A stretch of 64,000 nucleotides of DNA from Desulforapulum autotrophicum (lineage in GTDB: Bacteria; Desulfobacterota; Desulfobacteria; Desulfobacterales; Desulfolunaceae). Under the pieces are notes generated by a model. The model was given only the letters and a program-made list of their open reading frames with translations, did no database searches and was not told the origin of the DNA. Of the stretch, positions 1 to 9,109 are shown one piece after another. The position numbers were made by a program, and so were the translations under genes. Numbering within the stretch: position 1 is the stretch's first letter; each line of letters starts with the position of its first letter. Location of the stretch: assembly GCA_020723285.1 (NCBI GenBank), contig DYJE01000002.1, positions 124,001 through 188,000 of the forward strand, in the 5' to 3' direction.

Positions 1-146
1 GACCTTACGTGACACCCCAGGATATCAAAACCGTAGGGCCCGATGTGCTCAGGCACCGGGTCATTTTGACCTATGAGGCAGAGGCCGAGGATATTACAAC
101 AGATCAGATCATTCATCAGATTTTTGAAACGGTCAGGGTGCCTTAA
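1..146 (+). CDS. MoxR-family AAA+ ATPase, C-terminal end only (5' partial)
   Basis: Frame 3 is open from the window edge to TAA at 144-146 and encodes the last 47 residues. The segment reads as the winged-helix lid end of MoxR ATPases, with the typical pattern L-R-H-R-(V)-I-L-T-Y-E-A-E-A followed by a short tail. MoxR ATPases are chaperone-like and work with VWA proteins. This one precedes a DUF58 protein and the Bat genes, the classical moxR-bat order. The ATPase core and Walker motifs lie outside the window, so the call rests on the tail and the context. Confidence 0.8.
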   Translation, partial: PYVTPQDIKTVGPDVLRHRVILTYEAEAEDITTDQIIHQIFETVRVP

Positions 147-205
147 TATTCAAAAGGACCTGCTGATTATCACTTGGGCCAAGGGATCAATAGAAAGAGA
201 AAATC

Positions 206-1087
206 ATGCTTTCTGCGGAAACGATAAAAAAAATCAAGAAAATTCATATTCAGAGCCGTCGGCAGGTGGACACCATGATGGCGGGACAGTACAAATCCGT
301 GTTTCGAGGCACGGGTATGGAATTTGAGGAGGTTCGTGAATACAGCCCCGGAGATGAGGTCAAAAACATCGACTGGAAAGTTTCGGCAAGGATGGACAAA
401 CCGTATATCAAGCTGTTCAGGGAAGAGCGTGAAGTGGTGGTCATGCTCCTTGTGGATATGAGCGATTCAGGCCTGTTCGGGACAAAAGGCAGGATGAAGA
501 GGGAAACAGCCGCTGAAATTGCGTCCATTCTTGCTTTTAACGCGATAAGAAACAACGACAAAGTAGGGGTGATTTTATTTACGGACAGGGTTGAAAAATA
601 CATTCCCCCGAAAAAGGGTTCAGGCCATATCTGGAGGGTCATCCGTGAGATCTATACGTTCAAACCCGAAAACCCGGGCACCAATCTGAGCGAAGCTGTC
701 CGTTTTTTGGGACATGTAAGTCGCAAACGAACTGTAAGCTTCGTGATATCGGATTTTCTCGATCATGGTTATGAAAAAAATCTTAAAATCGCATCCAAAA
801 AAAACGAAATGATTTCAGTTCTTCTTTCAGATCCTGGAGATTTTCAGTTGCCGCAGAAGGGAATCATTCTTGCGAAAGATTTTGAAACAGGTGAAGTTTA
901 CCATATCGACGGTTCAGACCGGCTGACGAGAAAACGCTTCGAAGAGTCAAAACGCCGAGAATATGCTGAAACACTTCAGAATATGAAAAAATCGGGACTT
1001 GACTGTATTGAACTTGATGCAAAATCTCCTGTCGCAGATGCATTGATCCGATATTTCAAGTTCAGGGAGAAAAAAGCATGCAGGTAA
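206..1087 (+). CDS. DUF58 domain-containing protein of the MoxR-Bat operon
   Basis: 293 residues, soluble, no signal peptide. The DUF58 signature lies at residues 35-86: G-x-G-x-E-F-E-E-V-R-E-Y, then G-D-E-V, N-I-D-W, S-A-R and a F-x-E-E-R-E stretch, leading into a VWA-like strand L-L-V-D-M-S-D-S. The family is known as the cytoplasmic VWA-like partner encoded after moxR; its biochemical role is not settled. It starts 59 bases after the moxR stop and overlaps the next gene by 10 bases, so it is cotranscribed. The ribosome site before ATG 206 is purine-rich but weak. Length and motif order are normal for the family. Confidence 0.88.
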   Translation: MLSAETIKKIKKIHIQSRRQVDTMMAGQYKSVFRGTGMEFEEVREYSPGDEVKNIDWKVSARMDKPYIKLFREEREVVVMLLVDMSDSGLFGTKGRMKRETAAEIASILAFNAIRNNDKVGVILFTDRVEKYIPPKKGSGHIWRVIREIYTFKPENPGTNLSEAVRFLGHVSRKRTVSFVISDFLDHGYEKNLKIASKKNEMISVLLSDPGDFQLPQKGIILAKDFETGEVYHIDGSDRLTRKRFEESKRREYAETLQNMKKSGLDCIELDAKSPVADALIRYFKFREKKACR

Positions 1088-1779
1088 AAGATCTCAGATT
1101 TTTTTTGATTGTGGTCTGCATGATCGGTATTTCAATTTTTTTCACCGTGTGTGCCAATGCTTTTGAATCAGCTCAAACAGACCGTCCATCGGATACGTCA
1201 TCCTCGAATGTTTCCAGCACGCAAACGTTGGACTCAGTTAATGCCATGAATGATATCATCGATATCAAACCTGTGGAAAAAATCGGTTTTGACACAAGGA
1301 TGTTAAGGTATCTGACCTACGCCCTGGCTTCACTGGCCATCGTAATCATTTTGATGTACTGCATGGACAGGATTATCCGGAAGCGAAAAAAAAATCATAG
1401 GAAAAACGAGGTCAAGCTTCCACCTGATAGGGTTGCCATTCAAAACCTCAACGATCTTGAAGCCCAGACGGACCTTGAAGAGAAAGAATACTATTTCAGG
1501 CTCACCGCAATTGTAAGGCATTACATCAAAGGACGTTTTTCAATGGACGCTCCTGAAATGACCACAGAGGAGCTCCTTCCTAAAATCCATTCACTACCTT
1601 TGGACAAAAACCTGGCAGCACAATTAAAAGACCTGTTGAAAACGACGGACCCGATTAAATTCGCCGGAACATCAGCCGGTTCGGAAAAAATTAAAAACGA
1701 CATGACGTTTGCACGGATGTTTATCGAATCCACACGCAAGGTACAGGAAGAAAACACGCCAAAAGGAAATCCGGTTTAA
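1078..1779 (+). CDS. Bat-operon membrane protein, DUF4381-like
   Basis: 233 residues. A hydrophobic N-terminal helix (about 9-28) is followed by a Ser/Thr-rich periplasmic linker, a second membrane helix (about 77-97), a strongly basic stop-transfer segment (K/R-rich, 100-113) and a cytoplasmic alpha-helical domain (about 115-225). Position and architecture match the small two-helix proteins (DUF4381-like) found between the DUF58 and VWA genes in moxR-bat operons, where they are thought to be assembly partners of BatA/BatB. The start overlaps the DUF58 gene and three bases separate its stop from batA. Family assignment is by architecture and context, not by a strong motif. Confidence 0.65.
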   Translation: MQVKDLRFFLIVVCMIGISIFFTVCANAFESAQTDRPSDTSSSNVSSTQTLDSVNAMNDIIDIKPVEKIGFDTRMLRYLTYALASLAIVIILMYCMDRIIRKRKKNHRKNEVKLPPDRVAIQNLNDLEAQTDLEEKEYYFRLTAIVRHYIKGRFSMDAPEMTTEELLPKIHSLPLDKNLAAQLKDLLKTTDPIKFAGTSAGSEKIKNDMTFARMFIESTRKVQEENTPKGNPV

Positions 1780-1782
1780 TCT

Positions 1783-2781
1783 ATGTTCAGATTCGCGTCA
1801 CCATTGTTTTTTTTATGTCTGTTGTTTGTCCCTATTCTTTTGTTTGTCAGAAGAAAAGGACAATTCAGGCCGGTTTTGTTTCAATCAAGAATCGGACAAG
1901 CTGAACGGATAACCGGTTCATTTTTCATACACACCCGTTATGTGGTTCCTTTTTTAAAGTATTCCGCCCTGTGTGTCATGATCATTGCCCTTGCTCGCCC
2001 TCAGTGGGGATCGCAAAAAAAAAACATTGAAACAGAAGGTGTGAATATCATCCTGGCTTTGGATGTTTCAGGAACCATGTCCGCTCTTGATTTCAAAAAA
2101 AACGGAAAAATCATCGACAGGCTTGAAGCCATCAAGGGTGTGGTCCGTGATTTCGTCGCCAAAAGAGAAAACGACAGGATAGGGCTTGTAGTTTTTGGAA
2201 CTTACGCCTTTACGCAGCTTCCCCTGACACGGGATCACAATACCATTTCCTTTGTCATCGACCGGCTCGCCATCGGTTCAGCCGGTGAGAGCACCGCAGT
2301 GGGTGACGCCATCGGTATTTCGTTGAAGCGTCTTTCAGATATTAAAAGCAAATCCAATGTCATTATCCTTTTGACAGACGGACAAAGCAACGCCGGTGAA
2401 CTGACTCCGGATATTGCGGCGGATATTGCCCTCCAGAAAAAGGTTAAAATCTATACCATCGGAGTGGGAAGCAGAGGTCGAGCACCTTACCGGGTCCAGG
2501 ACCCTTTGTTCGGAGAGCGTTTCATATACCAGAATGTAAACATTGACGAAGACACTCTGACTGCTGTTGCAAAAAAAACCGGGGGACAGTATTTCAGAGC
2601 TGAAAATACCCAAGGTCTTGAAAATATTTACGCCACCATAGACAAACTTGAAAAGACGAAAACAGAAGAAACCCTGTATTACGAGTACAGGGAATTTTAC
2701 CCGTATCTTCTGGTTTGCGTAATCTTTTTACTTCTTTTATCCATACTTCTTGAAAACACGAGATACCTGAGGATACCATGA
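1783..2781 (+). CDS. batA: BatA-type VWA-domain membrane protein
   Basis: 332 residues: N-terminal membrane helix (about 5-22), a second helix (about 57-72), a periplasmic VWA domain (about 87-290) and a C-terminal helix (about 305-325). The metal-ion adhesion site reads D94-x-S96-x-T98, so the usual third residue Ser is Thr, a conservative change. Further MIDAS elements are the S-T-A-V-G-D stretch and L-L-T-D-G. BatA is an inner-membrane VWA protein of the aerotolerance operon and is thought to work with MoxR and BatB. The stop overlaps batB by four bases (ATGA), indicating translational coupling. Confidence 0.9.
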   Translation: MFRFASPLFFLCLLFVPILLFVRRKGQFRPVLFQSRIGQAERITGSFFIHTRYVVPFLKYSALCVMIIALARPQWGSQKKNIETEGVNIILALDVSGTMSALDFKKNGKIIDRLEAIKGVVRDFVAKRENDRIGLVVFGTYAFTQLPLTRDHNTISFVIDRLAIGSAGESTAVGDAIGISLKRLSDIKSKSNVIILLTDGQSNAGELTPDIAADIALQKKVKIYTIGVGSRGRAPYRVQDPLFGERFIYQNVNIDEDTLTAVAKKTGGQYFRAENTQGLENIYATIDKLEKTKTEETLYYEYREFYPYLLVCVIFLLLLSILLENTRYLRIP

Positions 2782-3791
2782 CGTTTGCTCGAACCGGTAT
2801 GCTTTTTTTTGTCTGGGCAGTCCCATTGGCTCTGCTTGTCTATATTTATGGAATGAGGAGCAGGCGTCGCATTATATCGAACTACTGTTCCAGAGACAGC
2901 TGGAGCATCGTCATGCCCCATTTTTCAAGTGGAAAGAGAAGGGTCAAATATGGTCTTGTCATTATTTCACTGCTGCTTGTCGCTGTATCCGCAGCCGGAC
3001 CGCAGTACGGGTATAAATGGCAGAAAATTGAAAGAAAAGGCGTTGATCTGTTTATCGCCATAGACTGCTCGAAAAGCATGCTTGCTGACGACATCAAACC
3101 CACTCGCCTTGAACGAGCCCGCAGAGAAGTTACGGATCTTCTTTCCATGCTGGAGGGGGACAGGGTGGGGCTGGTCGCTTTTGCAGGTACAGCCTTCATT
3201 CAGTGCCCGCTCACATTGGATTATCAGGCGTTCCATCTTTTTATGAGTGCCATAGGACCGGATTATATCCCTGTGGGTGGTACGGATATCAACACATCCA
3301 TCCTGGCCGGTTTAAAAGGATTCGATCAGAACGACAACACGGACAAGGCCATCATTCTCATTACAGACGGTGAAGACAACACCAGCGACATTAAGGATGC
3401 GTTAGACGAGGCAAGAAAAAATAACGTCAAGATTTTCTGTATCGGGGTCGGAACCGGTGAAAGCATTCCCGTTCCGGACGGGCAGGGAGGTTTTGTCAAA
3501 AACAGCCAGGGATCCATTGTCATGACGCGTATGGATGAAAAGACATTAAGATTTATTGCCGAGCAGACAGGCGGACGATTTGTCCGGTCAGAAGCTGGTG
3601 ACATGGATCTTGAACAGATCTATCGTCAGGATATTCGTAAAGAAATGGAGCGTAAAACACTGACAAGCAGCAGACAGAAATTATTTGAAGACCGTTTTCA
3701 ATGGTTTCTGTGTCCGGCGTTTTTATTCATGGTTTTATCCATGGGTTTGAGCTCCACTGGCGAAAATCGCGTCAAACAAGGGGAATCATGA
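2778..3791 (+). CDS. batB: BatB-type VWA-domain membrane protein
   Basis: 337 residues with the same plan as BatA: helix 8-25, helix about 57-73, VWA domain about 90-290 and a C-terminal helix about 308-325. The MIDAS motif D96-C-S98-K-S100 is complete, and I-L-I-T-D-G-E-D follows. Two tandem VWA genes that differ in sequence are the norm for Bat operons and the two products are believed to interact. It overlaps batA by four bases upstream and the TPR gene by four bases downstream (ATGA), so the three are coupled. Confidence 0.9.
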   Translation: MTFARTGMLFFVWAVPLALLVYIYGMRSRRRIISNYCSRDSWSIVMPHFSSGKRRVKYGLVIISLLLVAVSAAGPQYGYKWQKIERKGVDLFIAIDCSKSMLADDIKPTRLERARREVTDLLSMLEGDRVGLVAFAGTAFIQCPLTLDYQAFHLFMSAIGPDYIPVGGTDINTSILAGLKGFDQNDNTDKAIILITDGEDNTSDIKDALDEARKNNVKIFCIGVGTGESIPVPDGQGGFVKNSQGSIVMTRMDEKTLRFIAEQTGGRFVRSEAGDMDLEQIYRQDIRKEMERKTLTSSRQKLFEDRFQWFLCPAFLFMVLSMGLSSTGENRVKQGES

Positions 3792-4624
3792 AACGTTTCC
3801 ATAAAATTCTTATATTTGTTTTAACATTGGGCGTTACTATGGTTCCATGTTCTGTATCATGGGCAGAGAATCTGCATTCTCTTGGTAAAAAGGGAGCTGA
3901 AGCCTATAATAAGGGTGAATATAAGAAGGCTCTGGATTATTACACCAAAGCTCAGCTCGATTCACCGGACAAGCCTGAGATAAGCTACAATCTCGGCAAC
4001 ACCCAATACAAGAACGGGGATTTTGACGCTTCTTTGGCTCATTACAACGCTGCGCTTAAAACCGATAATAAATCGCTCAAACAGAAAATCCGTTTCAATA
4101 TGGGAAACGCCTACTTCAGAAAGAACGAATACGATAAATCCATCAAGGAATACGAGGAGGCTCTGAGACTCGATCCATCAGATGACGATGCAAAAAAAAA
4201 CATTGAGTTTGTAAAAAAAATGAAGGATCAAAAAAAACAGGAACAGAAGAACGACAAAAATCCGGACGACAACGATCAGAAGACGAACGGCAAAGATGAT
4301 GACAAACAAAAACAAGGGTCTGAAAAACGGAATAACAAGAACGGTGGAAAGGACGAAAACCCCAATAGCCCCTCTCAAGATCATGACAAAAATAAAAATC
4401 AAAACGACAGGGAAGGTGGCGGCTCCGAAAAAGACAGAAAAGATAGCTCAACGGCCGACCAGGGTTCAGGCCCTATGAACGACAGTCGTGAAAACAAGCA
4501 AGGAAACGCAGTGCCACAAAATGACAGAAATCAAAACGAAGCCATGCTGAACAGGTTGAAGGACAGTCCAGGGAAGGCCCTTATCCCTGATTACAGGACA
4601 AGAAAGGTGGAAAAGGACTGGTAA
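3788..4624 (+). CDS. batC: BatC-type periplasmic TPR protein
   Basis: 278 residues from ATG 3788, chosen because it overlaps the batB stop as ATGA and starts directly with a Sec signal peptide (M-K-R-F-H-K, hydrophobic core, cut near S-W-A/E at about 26). Longer in-frame starts inside batB would bury the signal. Residues 33-145 contain about three TPR units (Y-N-L-G-N, F-N-M-G-N-A-Y-F motifs). Residues 150-255 are an extremely Lys/Asp/Asn/Gln-rich, probably disordered tail. This TPR plus charged tail is the normal BatC form. The stop lies three bases before batD. Confidence 0.85.
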   Translation: MKRFHKILIFVLTLGVTMVPCSVSWAENLHSLGKKGAEAYNKGEYKKALDYYTKAQLDSPDKPEISYNLGNTQYKNGDFDASLAHYNAALKTDNKSLKQKIRFNMGNAYFRKNEYDKSIKEYEEALRLDPSDDDAKKNIEFVKKMKDQKKQEQKNDKNPDDNDQKTNGKDDDKQKQGSEKRNNKNGGKDENPNSPSQDHDKNKNQNDREGGGSEKDRKDSSTADQGSGPMNDSRENKQGNAVPQNDRNQNEAMLNRLKDSPGKALIPDYRTRKVEKDW

Positions 4625-4627
4625 GCC

Positions 4628-6385
4628 ATGGTTAATAAATTCATGATCATAATAATTCTCGTGGTTCTGATCCCTTTTGAGGCCTCGGCTTTGTCTGTGA
4701 AAGCCAGTGTGGATAAAAATCAGTTGACGGAAGATGACAGCCTCCTTGTCCTGACCGTTTCCATAAGTGGCGGCAATGCCGAAATCGATACTTCCGTCAT
4801 CAAGGATTTTCAGGTTGTTTCTCACAGTACAGGTTCAAGTTTTAAATGGATCAATGGTCAGTCGAGTTCGGAATACAACCATATTTTTACCCTGATCCCT
4901 CTCAAGAAAGGGCGCATAGCCATTCCTCCACTTCCGGTAATGGCAAATGGAAAAACGGTTTATACGGATGCTATCTCGATCAATGCCGGTAAAAATTCCA
5001 TGGCTCAGGGCCTGTCTTCACAATCCGATATTTTTGTCAAAGCATCTGTCAGCGATGATTCACCCTATCCGGGCCAGAGCATCATTTATTCCTTTAAATT
5101 CTATTATTCTGTTCAAATCAGCAGTCCTTCACTCAAACTCCCTGAATTTAAAAATTTTAACGCCAAGGAAAACGACAAGGATGTTTCAACTTCAACATTG
5201 ATAGATGGTAGAGAATATCAGGTCATTGAGCGAAAGGTCATTCTTATTCCTGTCAAACCGGGTGTGACAACCCTTTCACCTTCCATCCTCAGTTTTCAGA
5301 TGGCTGTTGCAAACAGAAGGAATTCCCGTGATACTTTTGAGTCGCTTTTCAACGATCCTTTTTTCAATCGGGCATCCCTGGTTAAAAAAACACTGAAAAC
5401 CGAACCTTTGACGATCAAGGTCCTGCCACTTCCACATAATCCTTATCCTGAACCATTTTCAGGACTGATCGGGTCTTTCCGGCTGAAGTCAAACATCCAG
5501 TCGCGTCGAATCAAGGCCGGAGAATCCACGACCCTCTCACTTGACATAGAAGGACAAGGAAACCTGATGGATGCCGCAGAGCCTTCACTCGTCGTGCCAC
5601 CTGGCCTTAAAATGTATAAAGACAGCCCCATCGATCACATTACCCTTGATCATGACGGCTACAGCGGAACACGAACTTTCCGCATGGCATTTGTCGGAGT
5701 CGATGCGGGTACATATACCATTCCGCCTGTTACCGTGAATTATTTCGACAGTGAAAAAGGCCAGTACCGCATAATTTCAACGGAAGGGCATACGGTTACT
5801 GTCGAACCTTTATCTGTTCAAGAAGGTCGAGAGCCATCTCTTTCTCAGGAAGAAAATACGGCCGTCAAACTTCAATCCCGTGAAAAAAGAAACGTGGAAT
5901 TTACAGGTCATGACATTCTGCCATTGAAGGAATCCCTGGACGGAGTGAAGAACCGGCCCAACCCTTCGTTCAGTGTTTTTTGTATGGCCCTTACCATCCC
6001 ATGGCTTGTTCTCGTGTGTGCCAGAATCATGAGGCTGTATCGTAATCGTGACAAAAAACCCTCAGCCTTGATGTCTTACAGGGCTGACAGGGCACTTAAA
6101 GAAGCTTCACAAAAAAACATTGGAAACGATGAATTCCTTGCCCTGATATACCTTGCGTTTGTCAGTGTCATCTTCGCGAAAAACAATCGCACAGGCGAGA
6201 ATCTGACACGTCGTGAACTTAGGGATATCATGGTGGATGCGGCCTGTCATGCAACCGACATCGAAGCCGCTGAAAATCTTCTTGATCAGATCGAGGCTTT
6301 CCGTTTTTCGGGCAGGGCACTTGATGAAACACTGCGCAGAAATCTTCTCGAAGATATAAGAAAAATGGCTAAGAGGATCGAATGA
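4628..6385 (+). CDS. batD: BatD-type membrane-anchored beta-domain protein
   Basis: 585 residues. A signal peptide (about 1-21, ending A-S-A) leads to a long periplasmic beta-rich region that matches BatD: repeated Ig-like units, with P-Y-P-G-Q-S at about 148 and a second oxygen-tolerance unit around 275-390. One membrane helix (about 438-458) precedes a cytoplasmic helical domain with Y-R-A-D-R-A-L-K-E-A. BatD is thought to scaffold the VWA proteins. It lies three bases after batC and overlaps batE by four bases. Confidence 0.87.
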   Translation: MVNKFMIIIILVVLIPFEASALSVKASVDKNQLTEDDSLLVLTVSISGGNAEIDTSVIKDFQVVSHSTGSSFKWINGQSSSEYNHIFTLIPLKKGRIAIPPLPVMANGKTVYTDAISINAGKNSMAQGLSSQSDIFVKASVSDDSPYPGQSIIYSFKFYYSVQISSPSLKLPEFKNFNAKENDKDVSTSTLIDGREYQVIERKVILIPVKPGVTTLSPSILSFQMAVANRRNSRDTFESLFNDPFFNRASLVKKTLKTEPLTIKVLPLPHNPYPEPFSGLIGSFRLKSNIQSRRIKAGESTTLSLDIEGQGNLMDAAEPSLVVPPGLKMYKDSPIDHITLDHDGYSGTRTFRMAFVGVDAGTYTIPPVTVNYFDSEKGQYRIISTEGHTVTVEPLSVQEGREPSLSQEENTAVKLQSREKRNVEFTGHDILPLKESLDGVKNRPNPSFSVFCMALTIPWLVLVCARIMRLYRNRDKKPSALMSYRADRALKEASQKNIGNDEFLALIYLAFVSVIFAKNNRTGENLTRRELRDIMVDAACHATDIEAAENLLDQIEAFRFSGRALDETLRRNLLEDIRKMAKRIE

Positions 6386-7170
6386 ATACATTGAATTCAA
6401 AAATTTTCCTGACTCTGATTTTTTCTGTAACAACACTTTTTTATACATTTTTTCAAGCGACAGTCGTGACCGCATCAGGAATTGAAAAAGACTACATGGA
6501 AGCTGTACGGTTATACAACAGCAGAGATTATGATAAAGCCGTGTCACTTTTTGAACGGATAGCCGATCTTCCTGTGGTAAACGGTGAATTGTATTACAAT
6601 CTTGGGAATGTGTATTATAAAAAAGGCGATATTGGAAAAAGCATACTCTGGTACGAACGCGCTTTAAAACAAATTCCAGGCGACCCCGATCTCCAGTTTA
6701 ACCATCACTATGTGTCAGAGCTTGTTGTGGATAAAATCGAAAGCACCCATGAACCCTTCGTTGATGCTCTGATGTTCTGGAGAAACAGTCTGACATTGAG
6801 AGATTCTGTTTTTATCTCCGTAGCGTTGACTTTGACGTTCTGTTGTCTATCCATTTTGAGATTGTTCAAGTCGCGGCGATGGATGAAGTATGGTGAACGA
6901 ATGATGCTCTTTATGTCACTGATGTTCGTTGCCTCAGCGTTGCATGAGTATTACAGCGCTCATTTTTTAAAACAGGCCATTGTCATTTCAAAGGAAGTGT
7001 CCGTCAGATCCGGGCTCGGAGATGAAAGCACGGAACTGTTCATTCTTCATTCCGGGAGCAAGGTTAACATTGAAGATGCAATGCGCGGTTACGTGAAAAT
7101 TCGCTTCTCAGGGGATAAAGTTGGATGGCTTGAGGCTAAAAACATAGAACAGATCGACATGGTTCACTAA
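6382..7170 (+). CDS. batE: BatE-type TPR and SH3-like membrane protein
   Basis: 262 residues. The N-terminal signal/anchor (about 8-30) is followed by two TPR units (Y-Y-N-L-G-N-V-Y-Y-K-K-G at about 71-82), then two membrane helices (about 133-155 and 172-190) and a C-terminal bacterial SH3-like domain (about 200-258; V-S-V-R-S-G-L-G and G-W-L-E). TPR, two helices and SH3 is the usual BatE order. It is the last gene of the operon: it overlaps batD as ATGA, and a strong inverted repeat starts at its stop codon. Confidence 0.87.
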   Translation: MNTLNSKIFLTLIFSVTTLFYTFFQATVVTASGIEKDYMEAVRLYNSRDYDKAVSLFERIADLPVVNGELYYNLGNVYYKKGDIGKSILWYERALKQIPGDPDLQFNHHYVSELVVDKIESTHEPFVDALMFWRNSLTLRDSVFISVALTLTFCCLSILRLFKSRRWMKYGERMMLFMSLMFVASALHEYYSAHFLKQAIVISKEVSVRSGLGDESTELFILHSGSKVNIEDAMRGYVKIRFSGDKVGWLEAKNIEQIDMVH

Positions 7171-7204
7171 ATCCGGCCTCGGATTTTAAAACCGAAGCCG
7201 GATT
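7170..7204 (+). terminator. Inverted repeat between batE and folD, probable shared transcription stop
   Basis: Arms 7170-7182 and 7192-7204 are 13 bases long with one mismatch and enclose an A/T loop. The repeat sits between the convergent ends of the bat operon and the folD operon. No run of T follows on either strand, so it is not a textbook intrinsic terminator. Confidence 0.55.
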
Positions 7205-7243
7205 AGGCTCGCCTGATTCAATTGAGCGATTTAATCCAATGGA

Positions 7244-8170
7244 TTATCCCTGTTTTTCACAGGCCATGATGGCGTGTTTACAAAGAACAGACGTTGTAAC
7301 GGAACCCACACCTGCGGGAACCGGTGAAATTCTCGCCACAATGGGTTCAACCGCATCGTAATCCACATCCCCGCAGTATTTTCCAGGATTTAACGGATCC
7401 GCATTGATACCCACATCGATAAACGTCTGGCCCGGGGACGCGGCATTGGCTTTGACAAGCCTTGGAAAGCCTGCGGCCGCAACGATAATTTCAGCTTGCT
7501 TGCATGTGTCGGGCGTAGTTTTGTCCGTTGAATGAACGGCAACCTCCATGCCTTTGTCAGTCAACTTCAGCTCATCAACGCACAGTGTGCCCTGAGTGTC
7601 GAGGTAGATGGTCGTGACATCGGCACCAGCTTTGAGGAGAAGATAAGACACAGGTTTCCCGACAACGGGTCCCTGACCGATCACAACACACTTCTTTCCC
7701 TTGACCGGCACATTGTAATGCGCGAGCATATCCATACAGGCCGTGGGTGTACATGGAGGAAAACCGGTTGTTTTTCCGGCGAAAAGTTGCTCGGCGCTGA
7801 TGGAGCTCAGGCAGTCCACATCTTTTTCAACCGGAATAAGGCTCTTTGTTTTCTTTTCGTCAATATGAGCGGGTAGTGGAGCAAACATAAGAATGCCGTG
7901 AATGTCTTTTCTGTTACCCACTTCAGTTACCGCTTTGCTGAGGCTTTCCTGATCGATATCCACCGGATGCTCAAAAACTTCCACATCCATTCCAATGGAG
8001 GCGCATGTTTTTTTTGCACCGCCTTCGTAAAACAAGTCATCAGGACGCGCACCAACACGGATTATACCGAGTTTTGGATTTTTTCCTTTGGCTTTAAGGG
8101 CTTCTACACGTTTGGTCAGGTCGTCTTTCATTGCATCGGCAACAGGTTTTCCGGTCAGTCTTTCGGCCAT
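7244..8170 (-). CDS. folD: FolD-family methylene-THF dehydrogenase with altered cyclohydrolase site
   Basis: 308 residues. FolD normally oxidises 5,10-methylene-THF to 5,10-methenyl-THF and hydrolyses that to 10-formyl-THF. The fold is clear: Y48, P-L-P at 98-100, K-D-V-D at 116-119, P-C-T-P, V-I-G-x-G-P-V-V-G-K-P, and V-P-A-G-V-G-S near the end. An ungapped alignment of residues 39-61 with E. coli FolD from memory puts Ala52 where the catalytic Lys of the Y-x3-K motif belongs, and Phe96 replaces the conserved Gln before P-L-P. Cyclohydrolase activity is therefore probably lost while the dehydrogenase fold is intact. There is also an extra segment of about 20 residues in the nucleotide domain after V-T-T-I-Y. 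It lies 16 bases downstream of fchA, whose product can supply the missing step. An AAGGA site precedes the ATG. Confidence 0.9.
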   Translation of the reverse strand: MAERLTGKPVADAMKDDLTKRVEALKAKGKNPKLGIIRVGARPDDLFYEGGAKKTCASIGMDVEVFEHPVDIDQESLSKAVTEVGNRKDIHGILMFAPLPAHIDEKKTKSLIPVEKDVDCLSSISAEQLFAGKTTGFPPCTPTACMDMLAHYNVPVKGKKCVVIGQGPVVGKPVSYLLLKAGADVTTIYLDTQGTLCVDELKLTDKGMEVAVHSTDKTTPDTCKQAEIIVAAAGFPRLVKANAASPGQTFIDVGINADPLNPGKYCGDVDYDAVEPIVARISPVPAGVGSVTTSVLCKHAIMACEKQG

Positions 8171-8186
8171 GGTGTTTTGTCCTTTC

Positions 8187-8822
8187 TTATTTGTTGAGTT
8201 TGGATATCACATTGGCAAGGGTTTCATCAGCGATTCGAATACCGTCATCAAGAAGTTGTTTCATCTCATTTTTGACGTTTGCGACGAAATCCTGATCTTT
8301 GATCGTGTTGATGTTGATGATGACATTTAATTGAGCCGAAATAAGCGCTGCTTTTAAAAAGGCCACGCCACAGCCCACATCGGAAATGGCAATAAGGGTT
8401 CCGATTTCTCCCATTCTTTGATGAATCTTGATCCCCTCATAAGATTTCCTCATGATTTCCATGGGAACGCCGCAGGCGTTTTTGCTGCATGCTTCAAGGG
8501 TTTCTTCTTTGAATTTCGCTTGTTCGGGAGTGTCTTTGGGAAGTCCGTAGGCTTTTGAAAGGGGCTCAAATTCTTCAGCGTCCTTGTCTACCAGGATGTT
8601 CAGTTGCTTGATGACGGAATCTCCTTTTGCGATCAAGTCTTTAACTTCCGGCTCGACGTCAACATATTTTTTTTTCCCTACCGTGAGGTTTCCAACCATA
8701 TTCGAAAGAGCCATTCCGATGGCTCCTCCAAGAGCTGCGGCACCTCCTCCGCCGGGAACAGGTGCTTTAGATGCGAGAACATCCACAAAGTCCTCACAGG
8801 TTTTTTTGATCATGGACTCCAT
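8187..8822 (-). CDS. fchA: FchA-type methenyl-THF cyclohydrolase (cyclodeaminase/cyclohydrolase family)
   Basis: 211 residues from the ATG at 8822, chosen because AAAGGAGG lies at ideal distance; a longer start at 8858 would place this ribosome site inside the gene. The N-terminal motif [14 protein letters not shown] and [12 protein letters not shown] at about 21-52 are diagnostic of the FTCD_C/FchA family, which opens the methenyl bridge of 5,10-methenyl-THF or formimino-THF. No formiminotransferase domain or histidine-degradation gene is nearby, so cyclohydrolase rather than cyclodeaminase is the likely activity. It leads the folD operon, fitting a stepwise dehydrogenase plus cyclohydrolase pathway. 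Confidence 0.88.
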   Translation of the reverse strand: MESMIKKTCEDFVDVLASKAPVPGGGGAAALGGAIGMALSNMVGNLTVGKKKYVDVEPEVKDLIAKGDSVIKQLNILVDKDAEEFEPLSKAYGLPKDTPEQAKFKEETLEACSKNACGVPMEIMRKSYEGIKIHQRMGEIGTLIAISDVGCGVAFLKAALISAQLNVIININTIKDQDFVANVKNEMKQLLDDGIRIADETLANVISKLNK

Positions 8823-9109
8823 AAACCTTCCTCCTTTATATCTCTCGTTGCGTGACATATGTTTGGGGCAGCATCAGGGCAAAAGTCACATAAACATACG
8901 TATAACAAAGAGTTAAGGTAAAGGAATACCTATAATTCCCCGATTCCGTAAGAGTTCCGGTTGCAATGATACTGTGGTTAATTGAATGCTAATAAAAAAA
9001 ACATATTGAACGAACTCATCCATATATACAGGCAGGTCGCAATTTGTCAAAATATTTCGTAACGATTGTGAGGTCATTTGTCGTGGTTAAAAGTCAGAAC
9101 GATAAAAAA

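Noticed and set aside
1783-2781. Broken MIDAS in BatA (Thr for Ser)
   Set aside because: Thr at the third MIDAS position keeps a hydroxyl ligand and is a conservative change, so inactivation is not supported.
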